From: JACMJL01 sp963791805
Lineage (GTDB): Bacteria > Bacillota > Clostridia > Clostridiales > Clostridiaceae
Assembly: GCA_963791805.1 (NCBI GenBank)
Contig: CAWBTU010000006.1
Span: 1,488,001 to 1,552,000, forward strand
Reading direction: 5' to 3'
DNA: 64,000 bases
Below the pieces are notes generated by a model. That model was not told the DNA's origin and searched no databases. It saw only the letters and a list, made by a program, of their open reading frames with translations. Shown here in pieces: positions 49,427-58,541 of this stretch. The translations under genes and the position numbers were made by a program. Numbering within the stretch: position 1 is the stretch's first letter; each line of letters begins with the position of its first letter.

Positions 49427-50128
49427 ATGTCAGTAATTTCAATGAAACAATTACTTGAAGCTGGTGTTCATTTTGGACATCAAACTAGAAGGTGGAACCC
49501 TAAGATGGCTCCATACATTTTTACTGAAAGAAATGGTATTTATATCATCGATCTTCAGAAAACTGTAAAGAAAATTGATGAAGCTTATGATTTCATCAGA
49601 TCAGTATCCGAAGAAGGTAAGGATGTACTATTTATTGGTACAAAGAAACAAGCTCAGGATGCTATTAAAGAAGAAGCAATCAGATCAGGAATGCATTTTG
49701 TTAACAACAGATGGCTTGGTGGAATGCTTACAAACTTCAAAACTATCAAAACTAGAATTAAAAGATTAGAAGATTTATATGTAATGGAAGAAGATGGAAC
49801 TTTTGATGTTCTTCCTAAGAAAGAAGTTATTAAGCTAAGAGGAGAAAAAGAAAAATTAGAAAAGAATCTTGGCGGTATAAGAAGCATGAATGCAGACAAC
49901 ATCGGAGTATTATTTGTTGTTGATCCAAGAAAAGAAAAGAATGCTATATCTGAAGCTAAGACTTTAGGAATTCCAGTAGTAGCAATAGTTGATACTAACT
50001 GTGATCCAGATGAAGTAGATTATGTTATCCCAGGTAACGATGATGCTATAAGAGCTGTAAAATTAATAACTGCTAGAATGGCAGATGCTATAATTGAAGG
50101 AAGACAAGGCGAACAGTTAGCAGAGTAA
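49427..50128 (+). CDS. rpsB: 30S ribosomal protein S2
   Basis: 233 residues, starting SVISMKQLLEAGVHFGHQTRRWNPKM, with YIIDLQKTVKKIDEAY, FIGTKKQAQDAI, NNRWLGGMLTNFKTI and VAIVDTNCDPDEVDYVIPGNDDAIRA, the full S2 set. AGGAGGTAG precedes ATG49427. Leads tsf as in nearly all bacteria, with a 93-base spacer that contains a stem-loop. Confidence 0.97.
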   Translation: MSVISMKQLLEAGVHFGHQTRRWNPKMAPYIFTERNGIYIIDLQKTVKKIDEAYDFIRSVSEEGKDVLFIGTKKQAQDAIKEEAIRSGMHFVNNRWLGGMLTNFKTIKTRIKRLEDLYVMEEDGTFDVLPKKEVIKLRGEKEKLEKNLGGIRSMNADNIGVLFVVDPRKEKNAISEAKTLGIPVVAIVDTNCDPDEVDYVIPGNDDAIRAVKLITARMADAIIEGRQGEQLAE

Positions 50129-50153
50129 TAAATATATAATATAAATCATACTT

Positions 50154-50192
50154 AAAGGTAGATGAATTACAGATTGCAGTTCATTTACCTTT
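50154..50192 (+). other. Stem-loop between rpsB and tsf
   Basis: AAAGGTAGATGAA and TTCATTTACCTTT pair over 13 bp (one G-T) around a 13-base loop. It is followed by A residues, not T, so it is not a classical terminator; it may be a processing or stability element. Confidence 0.65.
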
Positions 50193-50221
50193 AAAAATGA
50201 CTATGAATTGGAGGATTAAAA

Positions 50222-51145
50222 ATGATTTCTGCACAAGTAGTAAAGGAATTAAGAGAAAAAACTGGAGCAGGCATGATGGATTGCAAGAAAGCTTTAAGTG
50301 AAGCTAATGGTGATATGGAGAAGGCAGTTGAAGTATTACGTGAAAAGGGTCTAGCTGCTGCAGCAAAAAAATCAGGTAGAGTAGCAGCAGAAGGTCTAGT
50401 TGAAACTTTCATATCAGAAGATAGAAAAATTGGAGCTATAGCTGAAATAAATTGTGAAACAGACTTCGTTGCTGCTAATGAAGAATTTGTAGCATTAGCT
50501 AAAAACATCACTAAACAAGCAGCATTATCTAGCGCAACTACTGTTGAAGCAATTTTATTAGAAAAATACATAGATAATGAAGCAGTAACTGTTCAAGAAG
50601 CAATAACTGCATTGATTGCTAAACTTGGTGAAAACATGAATTTAAGAAGATTTGAAAAGTTTTCAATTGAAAACGGTGTAGTTCAAAGCTATATTCATGG
50701 TGGTGGAAGAATTGGAGTACTTGTAGAATTAGCTTCTGAAAAAGTTAATGAAATTGTACTTGAAGTAGCTAAGGATGTTTCTATGCATGTAGCTGCAGCA
50801 AATCCACAGTTTTTAACTAAAGATCAAGTTGACAATGAAACATTAAATAAAGAAAAAGAAATCTATAGAGTTCAAGCTTTAAATGAAGGAAAACCTGAAA
50901 AAATCGTTGACAAAATGGTTGAAGGTAGAGTTCAGAAGTATTATAAAGAAGCTTGCCTTGTTGAACAAGTATGGGTTAGAAATCCTGACTATACTATAAC
51001 TAAATACCTACAAGAAAAGTCAAAAGAACTAGGAACTCAGATAACTATTACTAAATTTGTAAGGTTTGAAAGAGGAGAAGGAATTGAAAAAGTTGTAGAA
51101 GATTTTGCTGAAGAAGTAAAAAAGCAAATGGAGCAAGGAAAATAA
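50222..51145 (+). CDS. tsf: Elongation factor Ts
   Basis: GDP/GTP exchange factor for EF-Tu. 307 residues: the N-terminal UBA-like domain AQVVKELREKTGAGMMDCKK followed by ALSEANGDMEKAVEVLREKG, then the core with EINCETDFVAANEEF and YIHGGGRIGVLVEL, and the C-terminal KYYKEACLVEQVWVRNPDYT. TTGGAGG precedes ATG50222. Translated from the rpsB transcript, ended by a strong terminator. Confidence 0.97.
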   Translation: MISAQVVKELREKTGAGMMDCKKALSEANGDMEKAVEVLREKGLAAAAKKSGRVAAEGLVETFISEDRKIGAIAEINCETDFVAANEEFVALAKNITKQAALSSATTVEAILLEKYIDNEAVTVQEAITALIAKLGENMNLRRFEKFSIENGVVQSYIHGGGRIGVLVELASEKVNEIVLEVAKDVSMHVAAANPQFLTKDQVDNETLNKEKEIYRVQALNEGKPEKIVDKMVEGRVQKYYKEACLVEQVWVRNPDYTITKYLQEKSKELGTQITITKFVRFERGEGIEKVVEDFAEEVKKQMEQGK

Positions 51146-51150
51146 ATTAC

Positions 51151-51179
51151 AGAGAACACGCTCAGTGTTCTCTTTTTTA
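51151..51179 (+). terminator. Terminator of the rpsB-tsf operon
   Basis: AGAGAACAC and GTGTTCTCT form a 9-bp perfect stem with loop GCTCA, then TTTTT. Confidence 0.92.
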
Positions 51180-51224
51180 GAATATAAACCCTATAACTAA
51201 TTGTAATTTGGAGGTATAATGTAT

Positions 51225-51938
51225 ATGATTATTCCAAAGTATAAGAGAATAATGTTGAAGCTTTCTGGTGAGGCTCTTGCAGGTGATGGCGGATATGGAA
51301 TAGATTTTGAAGTTACTAATAGAATTGCTGAAGAAATAAAAGAACTTGTTAGCATGGGAATTGAAGTTGGAGCAGTTGTTGGAGCTGGTAACATTTGGCG
51401 TGGTAGAAGTGGAGAAGGTATGGACCGAACTACTGCTGATTATATGGGCATGATGGCAACTTGTATTAACGCGTTGGCTCTGCAAGATTCATTAGAAAAT
51501 ATAGGTGTAAATACTAGAGTTCAAACTGCAATAGAAATGAAAGAAGTAGCAGAACCATTTATTAGAAGAAGAGCTATGAGGCATCTTGAAAAAGGAAGAG
51601 TAGTGATTTTTGGAGCTGGAACAGGTAATCCTTATTTCTCTACTGATACTGCTGCTGCCTTAAGAGCGGCAGAAATAGAAGCTGATATCATTTTACTAGC
51701 AAAAAATGTTGATGGTGTTTATGACAAAGATCCAAATAAATATGATGATGCTATAAAATTCAAAACTTTAACTCATTTAGACGTACTTGAAAAGGGTCTT
51801 TTAGTTATGGATTCTACAGCAGCTTCACTTTGTAGAGATAATAATATCCCAATTTTAGTTTTTGGACTCAATGAACCTGGAAATATTAAAAAAGCAATTT
51901 TAGGTGAAGATATTGGTACCTTGGTATCAATACAATAA
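51225..51938 (+). CDS. pyrH: Uridylate kinase (UMP kinase)
   Basis: UMP to UDP, supplying nucleotides for RNA and cell-wall precursors. 237 residues of the amino-acid-kinase fold: RIMLKLSGEALAG, GAVVGAGNIWRG, DYMGMMATCINALALQD, GTGNPYFSTDTAAALRAAEI and KNVDGVYDKDP. Start choice: ATG51225 is ten bases after GGAGG, while in-frame ATG51219 is only four bases away; both differ by two residues. frr follows 12 bases on, the usual pyrH-frr pair. Confidence 0.95.
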   Translation: MIIPKYKRIMLKLSGEALAGDGGYGIDFEVTNRIAEEIKELVSMGIEVGAVVGAGNIWRGRSGEGMDRTTADYMGMMATCINALALQDSLENIGVNTRVQTAIEMKEVAEPFIRRRAMRHLEKGRVVIFGAGTGNPYFSTDTAAALRAAEIEADIILLAKNVDGVYDKDPNKYDDAIKFKTLTHLDVLEKGLLVMDSTAASLCRDNNIPILVFGLNEPGNIKKAILGEDIGTLVSIQ

Positions 51939-51950
51939 GGAGGTAATTCC

Positions 51951-52508
51951 ATGATAAAAGAAATAATTGATACGGCAGATGAAAAAATGATTAAGACATT
52001 AGCTGTCTTGAAAAAAGAATTAGCTTCTCTTAAAGCTGGAAGAGCAAATCCATCTATGCTTGATAGAATAGAAGTTGAATATTATGGTAGCATGTCTCAT
52101 TTATCTCAACTTGCTAGTGTTTCAGTACCTGAAGCAAGAGTTTTAATGATTCAACCTTATGATAAAACAACTTTAAAAAGTATAGAGAAAGCTATCCAAA
52201 AATCTGATTTAGGAATTAATCCATCAAATGATGGCTCAGTAATTAGACTAATAATCCCCGAGTTGACAGAAGAAACAAGAAAAAATATCGTAAAAACTGT
52301 TAAAAAGACGGGTGACGACTCAAAAGTTGCTATAAGATCTATAAGAAGAGATTGTAATGACAAAATTAAAGCTTTGAAGAAAAACTCTGAAATTTCTGAA
52401 GATGATATGAAAAAAGGCGAAGATGAAATTCAGAAAAAGACAGATGCTATAATTAAAGAAATTGATAAAATAATTGAAATAAAAGAAAAAGAAATAATGT
52501 CAGTTTAA
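51951..52508 (+). CDS. frr: Ribosome recycling factor
   Basis: Splits terminated ribosomes together with EF-G. The 185-residue L-shaped protein shows LKKELASLKAGRANPSMLDRIEVEYYG, then QLASVSVPEARVLMIQPYD, GLNPSNDG-like GINPSNDGSVIRL, PELTEETRKN and DEIQKKTDAIIKEIDK. AAGGAGG precedes ATG51951. Same operon as pyrH, closed by a hairpin. Confidence 0.97.
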   Translation: MIKEIIDTADEKMIKTLAVLKKELASLKAGRANPSMLDRIEVEYYGSMSHLSQLASVSVPEARVLMIQPYDKTTLKSIEKAIQKSDLGINPSNDGSVIRLIIPELTEETRKNIVKTVKKTGDDSKVAIRSIRRDCNDKIKALKKNSEISEDDMKKGEDEIQKKTDAIIKEIDKIIEIKEKEIMSV

Positions 52509-52519
52509 ATGGTCAACAC

Positions 52520-52546
52520 AAAACCTGCGATTACGCAGGTTTTATT
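52520..52546 (+). terminator. Terminator after frr
   Basis: AAAACCTGCG and CGCAGGTTTT form a 10-bp perfect stem with loop ATTA, then a short T tail (ATTGT), so some read-through into uppS is possible. Confidence 0.75.
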
Positions 52547-52581
52547 GTCAACATTCTGTATTAATAAAGGGGATAATACCT

Positions 52582-53343
52582 ATGTGGAATTCATTTAGGA
52601 AAAAAACTAATAATAATATTGATTCATATCCAATTGATAAGAGTAATATACCTAAACATATAGGGATTATTATGGATGGAAATGGTAGATGGGCAAAATC
52701 TAGAAATTTACCTAGAAATATAGGACATAAAGCAGGTTGCGAAGCAATTAGAGACATAGTTAAAGAGTGTAACCAACTTGGTATAAAATATTTAACCTTG
52801 TATGCATTCTCAACAGAAAATTGGAAAAGACCTGTGGATGAAGTAAATTTGTTAATGAGACTTCTTGTAGATTTTCTTAGAAATGAATTTAATGAGTTAA
52901 ATTCAAAAAATGTTGTTGTTAATTATATTGGTGAAATATCTAGACTACCTTTGAATTGCCAAAAAGAACTAGAACTAGCTCGGGAAAAAACAATTAACAA
53001 TACTGGCTTAGTATTGAATTTAGCATTAAACTATGGAGGCAGAGATGAACTGGTACATGCTTTCAAAGCAATGCATGAGGATATTATCAATAAAAAAATT
53101 AACGAAATAGATATAGATGAAAATTTAATATCAAAATATTTATTTACATCAGGTATGCCTGATCCGGAAATTATTATAAGACCTAGTGGAGAGCAGCGAC
53201 TAAGTAATTTTCTTTTATGGCAAAGTGCATACTCTGAATTTTGGTATACGAATATATACTGGCCTGACTTTAAACCTAAGCATTTACTTCAGGCTATTTC
53301 CGATTATCAAAATAGAGATAGACGTTTTGGTGGAATTAAGTGA
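52582..53343 (+). CDS. uppS: Isoprenyl transferase (undecaprenyl diphosphate synthase)
   Basis: Cis-prenyltransferase making the C55 lipid carrier for peptidoglycan. 253 residues with HIGIIMDGNGRWAKSRNLPR (catalytic Asp), GHKAG, LYAFSTENWKRP, LNYGGRDEL and the C-terminal RPSGEQRLSNFLLWQSAYSE. AAAGGGGATAA precedes ATG52582. It opens the lipid/isoprenoid cluster uppS-cdsA-(AI-2E)-dxr-rseP-ispG, and its substrate derives from the MEP pathway genes there. Confidence 0.97.
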   Translation: MWNSFRKKTNNNIDSYPIDKSNIPKHIGIIMDGNGRWAKSRNLPRNIGHKAGCEAIRDIVKECNQLGIKYLTLYAFSTENWKRPVDEVNLLMRLLVDFLRNEFNELNSKNVVVNYIGEISRLPLNCQKELELAREKTINNTGLVLNLALNYGGRDELVHAFKAMHEDIINKKINEIDIDENLISKYLFTSGMPDPEIIIRPSGEQRLSNFLLWQSAYSEFWYTNIYWPDFKPKHLLQAISDYQNRDRRFGGIK

Positions 53344-53354
53344 GGGGTGGTAAA

Positions 53355-54167
53355 ATGAATAAAAGATATTTTGGAGCTCTGATAATATCTCCTTTAATAA
53401 TCTTTCTTTTTGTAGGTGGTACTTTTTTAAGGTATGGCTTAATGGTACTTTCTGTTTTTGGACTATTTGAATTTTTTAATGCTTCAAGAAAGAAAGGAAT
53501 TAAACCTTTAAGTTTTTTTGCTTATATAGCTACAGTTGTATACTATGTATTTCTTAAAAGCAAATACGTTTCTAACAATCATTTTTTTGAATATCTATTT
53601 GGTGTTTTAGTATTATCAATAATTGTTCTAATGTGTTATGTGGTAATTAACACTAAACATACTATTGTAGATGTTGCTATAACTATTTTAGGATTTTTGT
53701 ATGTATCGATATTTTTTGGATATATAGTATTAGTTAATCAAAAGGAATATGGTTATTATTTAATATGGTTGGTTTTTCTTTCTTCTTGGCTTTGCGATAC
53801 AGGTGCATACTTTACAGGTAGATTTTTCGGAAAACATAAACTTTCTCCTAAGGTAAGTCCAAATAAAACTATTGAGGGTTCAATAGGAGGACTTATACTA
53901 AGCTGTTTAGCATGTGGAATTTTTGGACTAATAATAAGAAACTATGATGTTACTATTGAACTATATAATTTTTTCTTAATAGGTCTTATTTGTGGAGTTT
54001 TGTGTCAATTTGGAGATCTTATTGCTTCATCCATTAAAAGATATATTGGAATAAAGGACTATAGTAACTTAATACCAGGTCATGGAGGAATTTTAGATAG
54101 ATTTGATAGCATACTTTTTGCATCACCAATAGTATATTATTACATAACATTTATTTTGGGGATGTAG
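53355..54167 (+). CDS. cdsA: Phosphatidate cytidylyltransferase
   Basis: Makes CDP-diacylglycerol from phosphatidate and CTP. A 270-residue polytopic membrane protein with about seven hydrophobic spans; catalytic segments include LCDTGAYFTGRFFGKHKLSP followed by KVSPNKTIEGSIGG, GQFGDL-like CQFGDLIASSIKR, and the signature LIPGHGGILDRFDS near the C-terminus. GAGGGGTGG precedes ATG53355. It follows uppS by 11 bases, as is standard in bacteria. Confidence 0.95.
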   Translation: MNKRYFGALIISPLIIFLFVGGTFLRYGLMVLSVFGLFEFFNASRKKGIKPLSFFAYIATVVYYVFLKSKYVSNNHFFEYLFGVLVLSIIVLMCYVVINTKHTIVDVAITILGFLYVSIFFGYIVLVNQKEYGYYLIWLVFLSSWLCDTGAYFTGRFFGKHKLSPKVSPNKTIEGSIGGLILSCLACGIFGLIIRNYDVTIELYNFFLIGLICGVLCQFGDLIASSIKRYIGIKDYSNLIPGHGGILDRFDSILFASPIVYYYITFILGM

Positions 54168-54174
54168 TATTATT

Positions 54175-55161
54175 TTGATAACTAAATATGAAGAGTATAA
54201 CAAATTGATAAAATGTGTGCTACTACTTTTAATTTTTTATAGCGTAGCATTTATTATAAACAATTACTTCAAACCATTTTTATTAATCGTTTTTTTCATA
54301 TTTTTATGTAGTCCAATTTATACAATACTAAATAAACATCTTATATCAAACAAAAGGATTTCAGCATTAATATCAATATTTTTTGTTAACCTACTAATAA
54401 TTTCATTACTGTTTTTTTTAGGAAACTTTTTCTTTAATAAGATTAATAATTTTGTTTTAAAAGACTATGGTACTTTTGCAAGAAGTATTCAAGATATCTT
54501 TAATCAGTTAAGCGCTAAGACAAAAATAAATTTTACAGATATAAGCGAAAAAATACAAAATCATTATTCTAGTGTATTGAATAATGATTTCTTTAAAAAA
54601 GGAGCAGTTTATACTACCGATGGAATTGTAACGTATTTTATGGGTAATATGGCTGCTTACTTTATTTTAGTAGATAAATATGATATATTTAACACTGTTA
54701 GTAAAGTTATACCTAATGATAAATATGAACTTTTAATAAACAAATGTGTAGAAATAAAAAAAATAATGAATATTGAGTTAATATTAGTATTAGTAACTAC
54801 TCTTCAAACCATTTTAGGTTTTTGGGCTTTAAATATAAAAAATGCACTTATCTTAGGTTTAGTTTGTGGAATACTAGATATTATACCTGTAATTGGTATA
54901 ATATTGGTGTTTATACCCCTTATATTAATTGAGTTTGCCAAAAAAAATTACATAATTGCTGTGGGCTTATTTATACTATATATACTGTTACAAATTACAA
55001 GACAGATAATGGAAGCCAAATTTATGAGTAGCACTCTCAAAATCCACCCACTTATTATTCTTATTTCTGTTTATATTGGCTTAAAACTAAGTGGAATATT
55101 AGGTGTGTTTTTAGGCCCACTTTATGTTATTTCTGCAAAAGAAATGCTTAAAGAAATATAG
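54175..55161 (+). CDS. AI-2E family transporter (PerM-like)
   Basis: 328-residue membrane protein, with about seven hydrophobic segments in two blocks split by a soluble stretch (about residues 90-145) and the family motif GILDIIPVIGIILVFIP, with later LKIHPLIILISVYIGLKLSGI and FLGPLYVISAKEML. Members export autoinducer-2 or small compounds or exchange ions; the substrate cannot be inferred. The start is TTG54175 without a clear ribosome site, only eight bases after cdsA, so coupled translation is likely. An unusual insertion into the cdsA-dxr gene order. Confidence 0.86.
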   Translation: MITKYEEYNKLIKCVLLLLIFYSVAFIINNYFKPFLLIVFFIFLCSPIYTILNKHLISNKRISALISIFFVNLLIISLLFFLGNFFFNKINNFVLKDYGTFARSIQDIFNQLSAKTKINFTDISEKIQNHYSSVLNNDFFKKGAVYTTDGIVTYFMGNMAAYFILVDKYDIFNTVSKVIPNDKYELLINKCVEIKKIMNIELILVLVTTLQTILGFWALNIKNALILGLVCGILDIIPVIGIILVFIPLILIEFAKKNYIIAVGLFILYILLQITRQIMEAKFMSSTLKIHPLIILISVYIGLKLSGILGVFLGPLYVISAKEMLKEI

Positions 55162-55201
55162 ACATTTATAAATTATATGTTTAAGTTTGGAGGATAATCC
55201 T

Positions 55202-56355
55202 GTGAAAAATATATGTATTTTAGGTGGAACTGGCTCTATTGGAGCTCAAACTTTAGATGTATTACGAAGTCAAAAAGATAAGTTTGTGTTAAAGGCTATT
55301 TCTGCAAATAAAAATCACACAGAAATGATAAAAATAATAAAAGAATTCAAACCTGATTTTGTAACTATGACAGAAGATTCTAGTTATGAAAGGGTTAAAA
55401 ACTATTGCAATGGTAATAATATTAAAACACAGGTATTAAAGGGAATGGATGGATTGTGCTATATTACCACACTTCCTGAAGTTGATATTGTCGTAACATC
55501 AATAGTAGGGATGATAGGATTAAAACCAACCTTAAGTGCAATAAATGCAAAAAAGATATAGCTTTAGCTAACAAAGAAACTCTTGTTGTTGGTGGAGAAA
55601 TTGTAATTAAAGCTGCTAAGGAAAATGGTGTAAAAATACTACCTGTAGATTCTGAGCATGGCGCTATATTTCAATGCTTACAAGGGAATGATAAGAATAA
55701 GATAGATAAACTAATTTTAACAGCATCAGGTGGTCCTTTTAGAGGTAGAACTTTAGAAGAACTTAAATCAGTTACAGTAGAACAAGCACTAAAGCATCCT
55801 AAATGGAACATGGGTAACAAAATTTCTATTGATTCAGCAACACTAATGAACAAAGGACTTGAAGTAATAGAAGCTCATTGGCTATTTGAATCAGACTTTG
55901 AAAATATCGAAGTAGTTGTTCATCCTCAAAGTATTATTCATTCTATGGTTCAATATATAGATGGTAGTGTTATTGCTCAACTAGGTAGTCCAGACATGAA
56001 ATTACCTATTCAATATGCATTAAATTATCCTGAACGCTGCAACTGTGTTGTAGATAGAATAGATTTTACAAAACTTAGTAGCTTAACTTTTGAAAAGCCT
56101 GACCTAAATACATTTAAATGCTTAAAATTGGCTTATGAAGCTGGCAAGATAGGTGGATTGATGCCTACAATAATGAACGCAGCTAATGAAATTTGTGTAG
56201 AACTTTTTTTACAGAAGAAAATTACTTTTTTAGAAATTGGCGACTTTGTAGAGGAATCAATGATTAAGTTTACAAATTCAAACAATGTTGATTTAGAAAA
56301 TATTTTAGAAATAGATTATAGAGTGAGAGAGTTTATTATAAGTACTCACTCATAG
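55202..56355 (+). CDS. dxr: 1-deoxy-D-xylulose 5-phosphate reductoisomerase, split by a -1 frameshift
   Basis: MEP-pathway enzyme (DXP to MEP, NADPH-dependent). The N-terminal frame runs from GTG55202 (GGAGGATAATCCT upstream) through ICILGGTGSIGAQTLDVLRS to the stop TAG at 55559; the rest, from DIALANKETLVVGGE through PVDSEHGAIFQ, LTASGGPFRG, NMGNKISIDSATLMNKGLEV and HPQSIIHSMV, lies in the -1 frame to 56355. Joined at A6 (55549-55554) the protein is 384 residues, the normal length. The change falls exactly on A_AAA_AAG, so slippage or an indel are both possible. Between AI-2E and rseP; ispG downstream is intact. Confidence 0.9.
55549..55555 (+). other. A_AAA_AAG slippery heptamer in dxr
   Basis: In the zero frame the codons read GCA AAA AAG ATA TAG. 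A -1 slip on A_AAA_AAG gives GAT ATA GCT and restores the conserved sequence. Only a weak 4-bp TAGC/GCTA hairpin follows. Confidence 0.6.
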
Positions 56356-56369
56356 GAGGAGATAAATTA

Positions 56370-57374
56370 GTGTATATAATTAGTGCAATATTAGCTTTTT
56401 CTATATTAATAATAGTTCATGAGCTAGGTCATTTTACACTGGCAAAATTAAATGGAGTTATGGTTGAAGAATTTTCACTTGGTATGGGACCGAAGCTTTT
56501 TAGTATAAGCGGTAAAGAAACAAAATACTCCATAAGGTTATTACCAATTGGTGGATTTGTAAAAATGCTAGGGGACGATTCCAAATGTGATGATCCTAGA
56601 GCTTTCAACAATAAACATCCTCTTAGAAAGCTAAGTATTGTAGCTGCCGGTCCAATAATGAACATACTTCTTGCTATTGTTTTTTTTGCTATTTCATCAA
56701 ACAGGGGACTTATTGTTCCCACTGTAGGAGAAATACAAAAGAATATGCCAGCACAAACTGCTGGAATTATGCATGGTGATAAACTTACAAAATTTAATGG
56801 TAAAAATATAAATCAATGGGATGATTTTTTATTAGGCATGTATGATAATAAAGGTGAAGAAATCGTAATAACTGTGAAAAGAGATAATCAAACCATTCCT
56901 TTCACTCTAAAACCAATATACAATGAAAAAGAGAAAAGATATATGATAGGCTTAGGAGGAACTTTAGAAAAACCAACCTTTTCGGAAGCTGTAACATATG
57001 GTTTTAAAGAGACAGGGTTAATGGTAAAAATGACAGGTACTTTCTTTAAAACTTTATTTACTGGAAAAGCAAATATGAATGATGTAGGTGGACCAATAAG
57101 TGTAATAAGACTTACTGGTGAGGCTGCAAAATCTGGGTTATACGTTTTAATGTCTGTTGCTGGATTTATAAGTATTCAGCTTGGTTTGTTTAATATAATT
57201 CCTTTTCCAGCATTAGATGGAGGATATATATTCCTATACTTATATCAGTTAATAACGAGAAAAGAATTTGATGATAATACACTTGGAATAATTAACTATA
57301 TAGGTTTTGTACTTCTTATGACATTGATGGTATTAGTTGTATTTAAAGATATAATGCATCCTATGAAGTTTTAG
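56370..57374 (+). CDS. rseP: RIP metalloprotease RseP (site-2 protease family)
   Basis: Intramembrane zinc protease of 334 residues, cleaving anti-sigma factors and remnant signal peptides. First span with HELGHF (HExxH), SLGMGPKLF, PDZ domain at roughly 115-190 (MPAQTAGIMHGDKLTKFNG), a later membrane part with NIIPFPALDGG (the third zinc ligand, LDG) and a C-terminal span. The start is GTG56370, with GGAGGAGA upstream. Located 14 bases after dxr and 11 before ispG, the classical dxr-rseP-ispG order. Confidence 0.95.
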   Translation: MYIISAILAFSILIIVHELGHFTLAKLNGVMVEEFSLGMGPKLFSISGKETKYSIRLLPIGGFVKMLGDDSKCDDPRAFNNKHPLRKLSIVAAGPIMNILLAIVFFAISSNRGLIVPTVGEIQKNMPAQTAGIMHGDKLTKFNGKNINQWDDFLLGMYDNKGEEIVITVKRDNQTIPFTLKPIYNEKEKRYMIGLGGTLEKPTFSEAVTYGFKETGLMVKMTGTFFKTLFTGKANMNDVGGPISVIRLTGEAAKSGLYVLMSVAGFISIQLGLFNIIPFPALDGGYIFLYLYQLITRKEFDDNTLGIINYIGFVLLMTLMVLVVFKDIMHPMKF

Positions 57375-57385
57375 GAGATGAAGTA

Positions 57386-58435
57386 ATGAATAGATTAGTT
57401 ACAAAAAAGATAAAAGTAGGTAATGTTTACGTGGGAGGAAATTCTCCTATCTCTATTCAGTCTATGACCAATACTGACACTAGAGACGTAATTTCTACTG
57501 TAAATCAGATTAAGGCATTGCAGATAGCTGGTTGCGACATTGTTAGATGTGCAGTTCCAGACGTTGAAGCATGCGAGGCTCTTAAACATATAGTAGAGCA
57601 AATAGACATACCACTAGTAGCTGATATACATTTTGATTACAATTTAGCCCTAATGGCAATAGATAGCGGGGTTTCAGCTCTTAGAATTAATCCTGGCAAT
57701 ATAGGCAGTGATGAAAAGATTAGCTTAGTTGCTAAAAAAGCTAAATTTAAAGGAATACCTATAAGGATTGGTGTTAATTCTGGATCGCTTGAGAAAGATT
57801 TAATTGAAAAGTATGGTAAAGTTACTTCTGAAGCTTTGGTAGAAAGTGCATTAAGGCATGTTAATTTACTTGAAAAGAACAATTTTAATGATATTGTTAT
57901 TTCTATTAAATCATCTAATGTACTGCAAATGATAGATAGTTACAGGTTAGTATCTCAAAAGATTAATTATCCGTTACATATTGGAGTAACTGAAGCAGGA
58001 ACAATTTGGAGAGGTACAATAAAATCTAGTATTGGGGTAGGTACTTTACTCTCCGAAGGTATAGGTGACACAATTAGAGTATCTTTAACTGGAGATCCAC
58101 TTGAAGAAGTTAGAGTAGGTAGAGAAATTTTAAAATCCATTGGTTTTATCAAAGAAGGAATTGAATTTGTATCATGCCCAACTTGTGGGAGAACCCAAAT
58201 AGATTTAATTGGAATTGCTACTGAAGTAGAAAAAAGACTTGAAAAATCTTCAAAGCAAATAAAAGTTGCTGTAATGGGATGTGTTGTAAACGGTCCTGGA
58301 GAAGCTAGAGAAGCAGATATTGGAATAGCTGGTGGTAATGGCGAGGGGTTAATATTTAAAAAGGGACAAATCATAAAAAAGGTAAAAGAAGAAAATTTAG
58401 TTGAAGAATTAATAAATGAAATAAACAATCTGTAA
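57386..58435 (+). CDS. ispG: 4-hydroxy-3-methylbut-2-en-1-yl diphosphate synthase (flavodoxin/ferredoxin)
   Basis: Fe-S enzyme of the MEP pathway converting MEcPP to HMBPP. 349 residues: TIM-barrel VGGNSPISIQSMTNTDTRD, CDIVRCAVPD, ADIHFDYNLA, RINPGNIG, GVTEAGT, and the C-terminal cluster residues in FVSCPTCGRTQIDL and GCVVNGPGEA. GGAGATGAAGTA precedes ATG57386. Its presence shows that the MEP route is active in this organism, which matters for judging the broken dxr frame. Confidence 0.97.
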   Translation: MNRLVTKKIKVGNVYVGGNSPISIQSMTNTDTRDVISTVNQIKALQIAGCDIVRCAVPDVEACEALKHIVEQIDIPLVADIHFDYNLALMAIDSGVSALRINPGNIGSDEKISLVAKKAKFKGIPIRIGVNSGSLEKDLIEKYGKVTSEALVESALRHVNLLEKNNFNDIVISIKSSNVLQMIDSYRLVSQKINYPLHIGVTEAGTIWRGTIKSSIGVGTLLSEGIGDTIRVSLTGDPLEEVRVGREILKSIGFIKEGIEFVSCPTCGRTQIDLIGIATEVEKRLEKSSKQIKVAVMGCVVNGPGEAREADIGIAGGNGEGLIFKKGQIIKKVKEENLVEELINEINNL

Positions 58436-58541
58436 TTGAAATTTTTTAATTTAGGAATCTGAAATAAAATAACAAGTCAAAGATTTTGAGGGTATTTTGT
58501 TGAAGATTCCTCGTACACGCACACTATTAGGAGGAACCGCT

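Noticed and set aside
57967..58428. 153-codon minus-strand frame inside ispG
   Set aside because: Antisense shadow of a conserved Fe-S enzyme.
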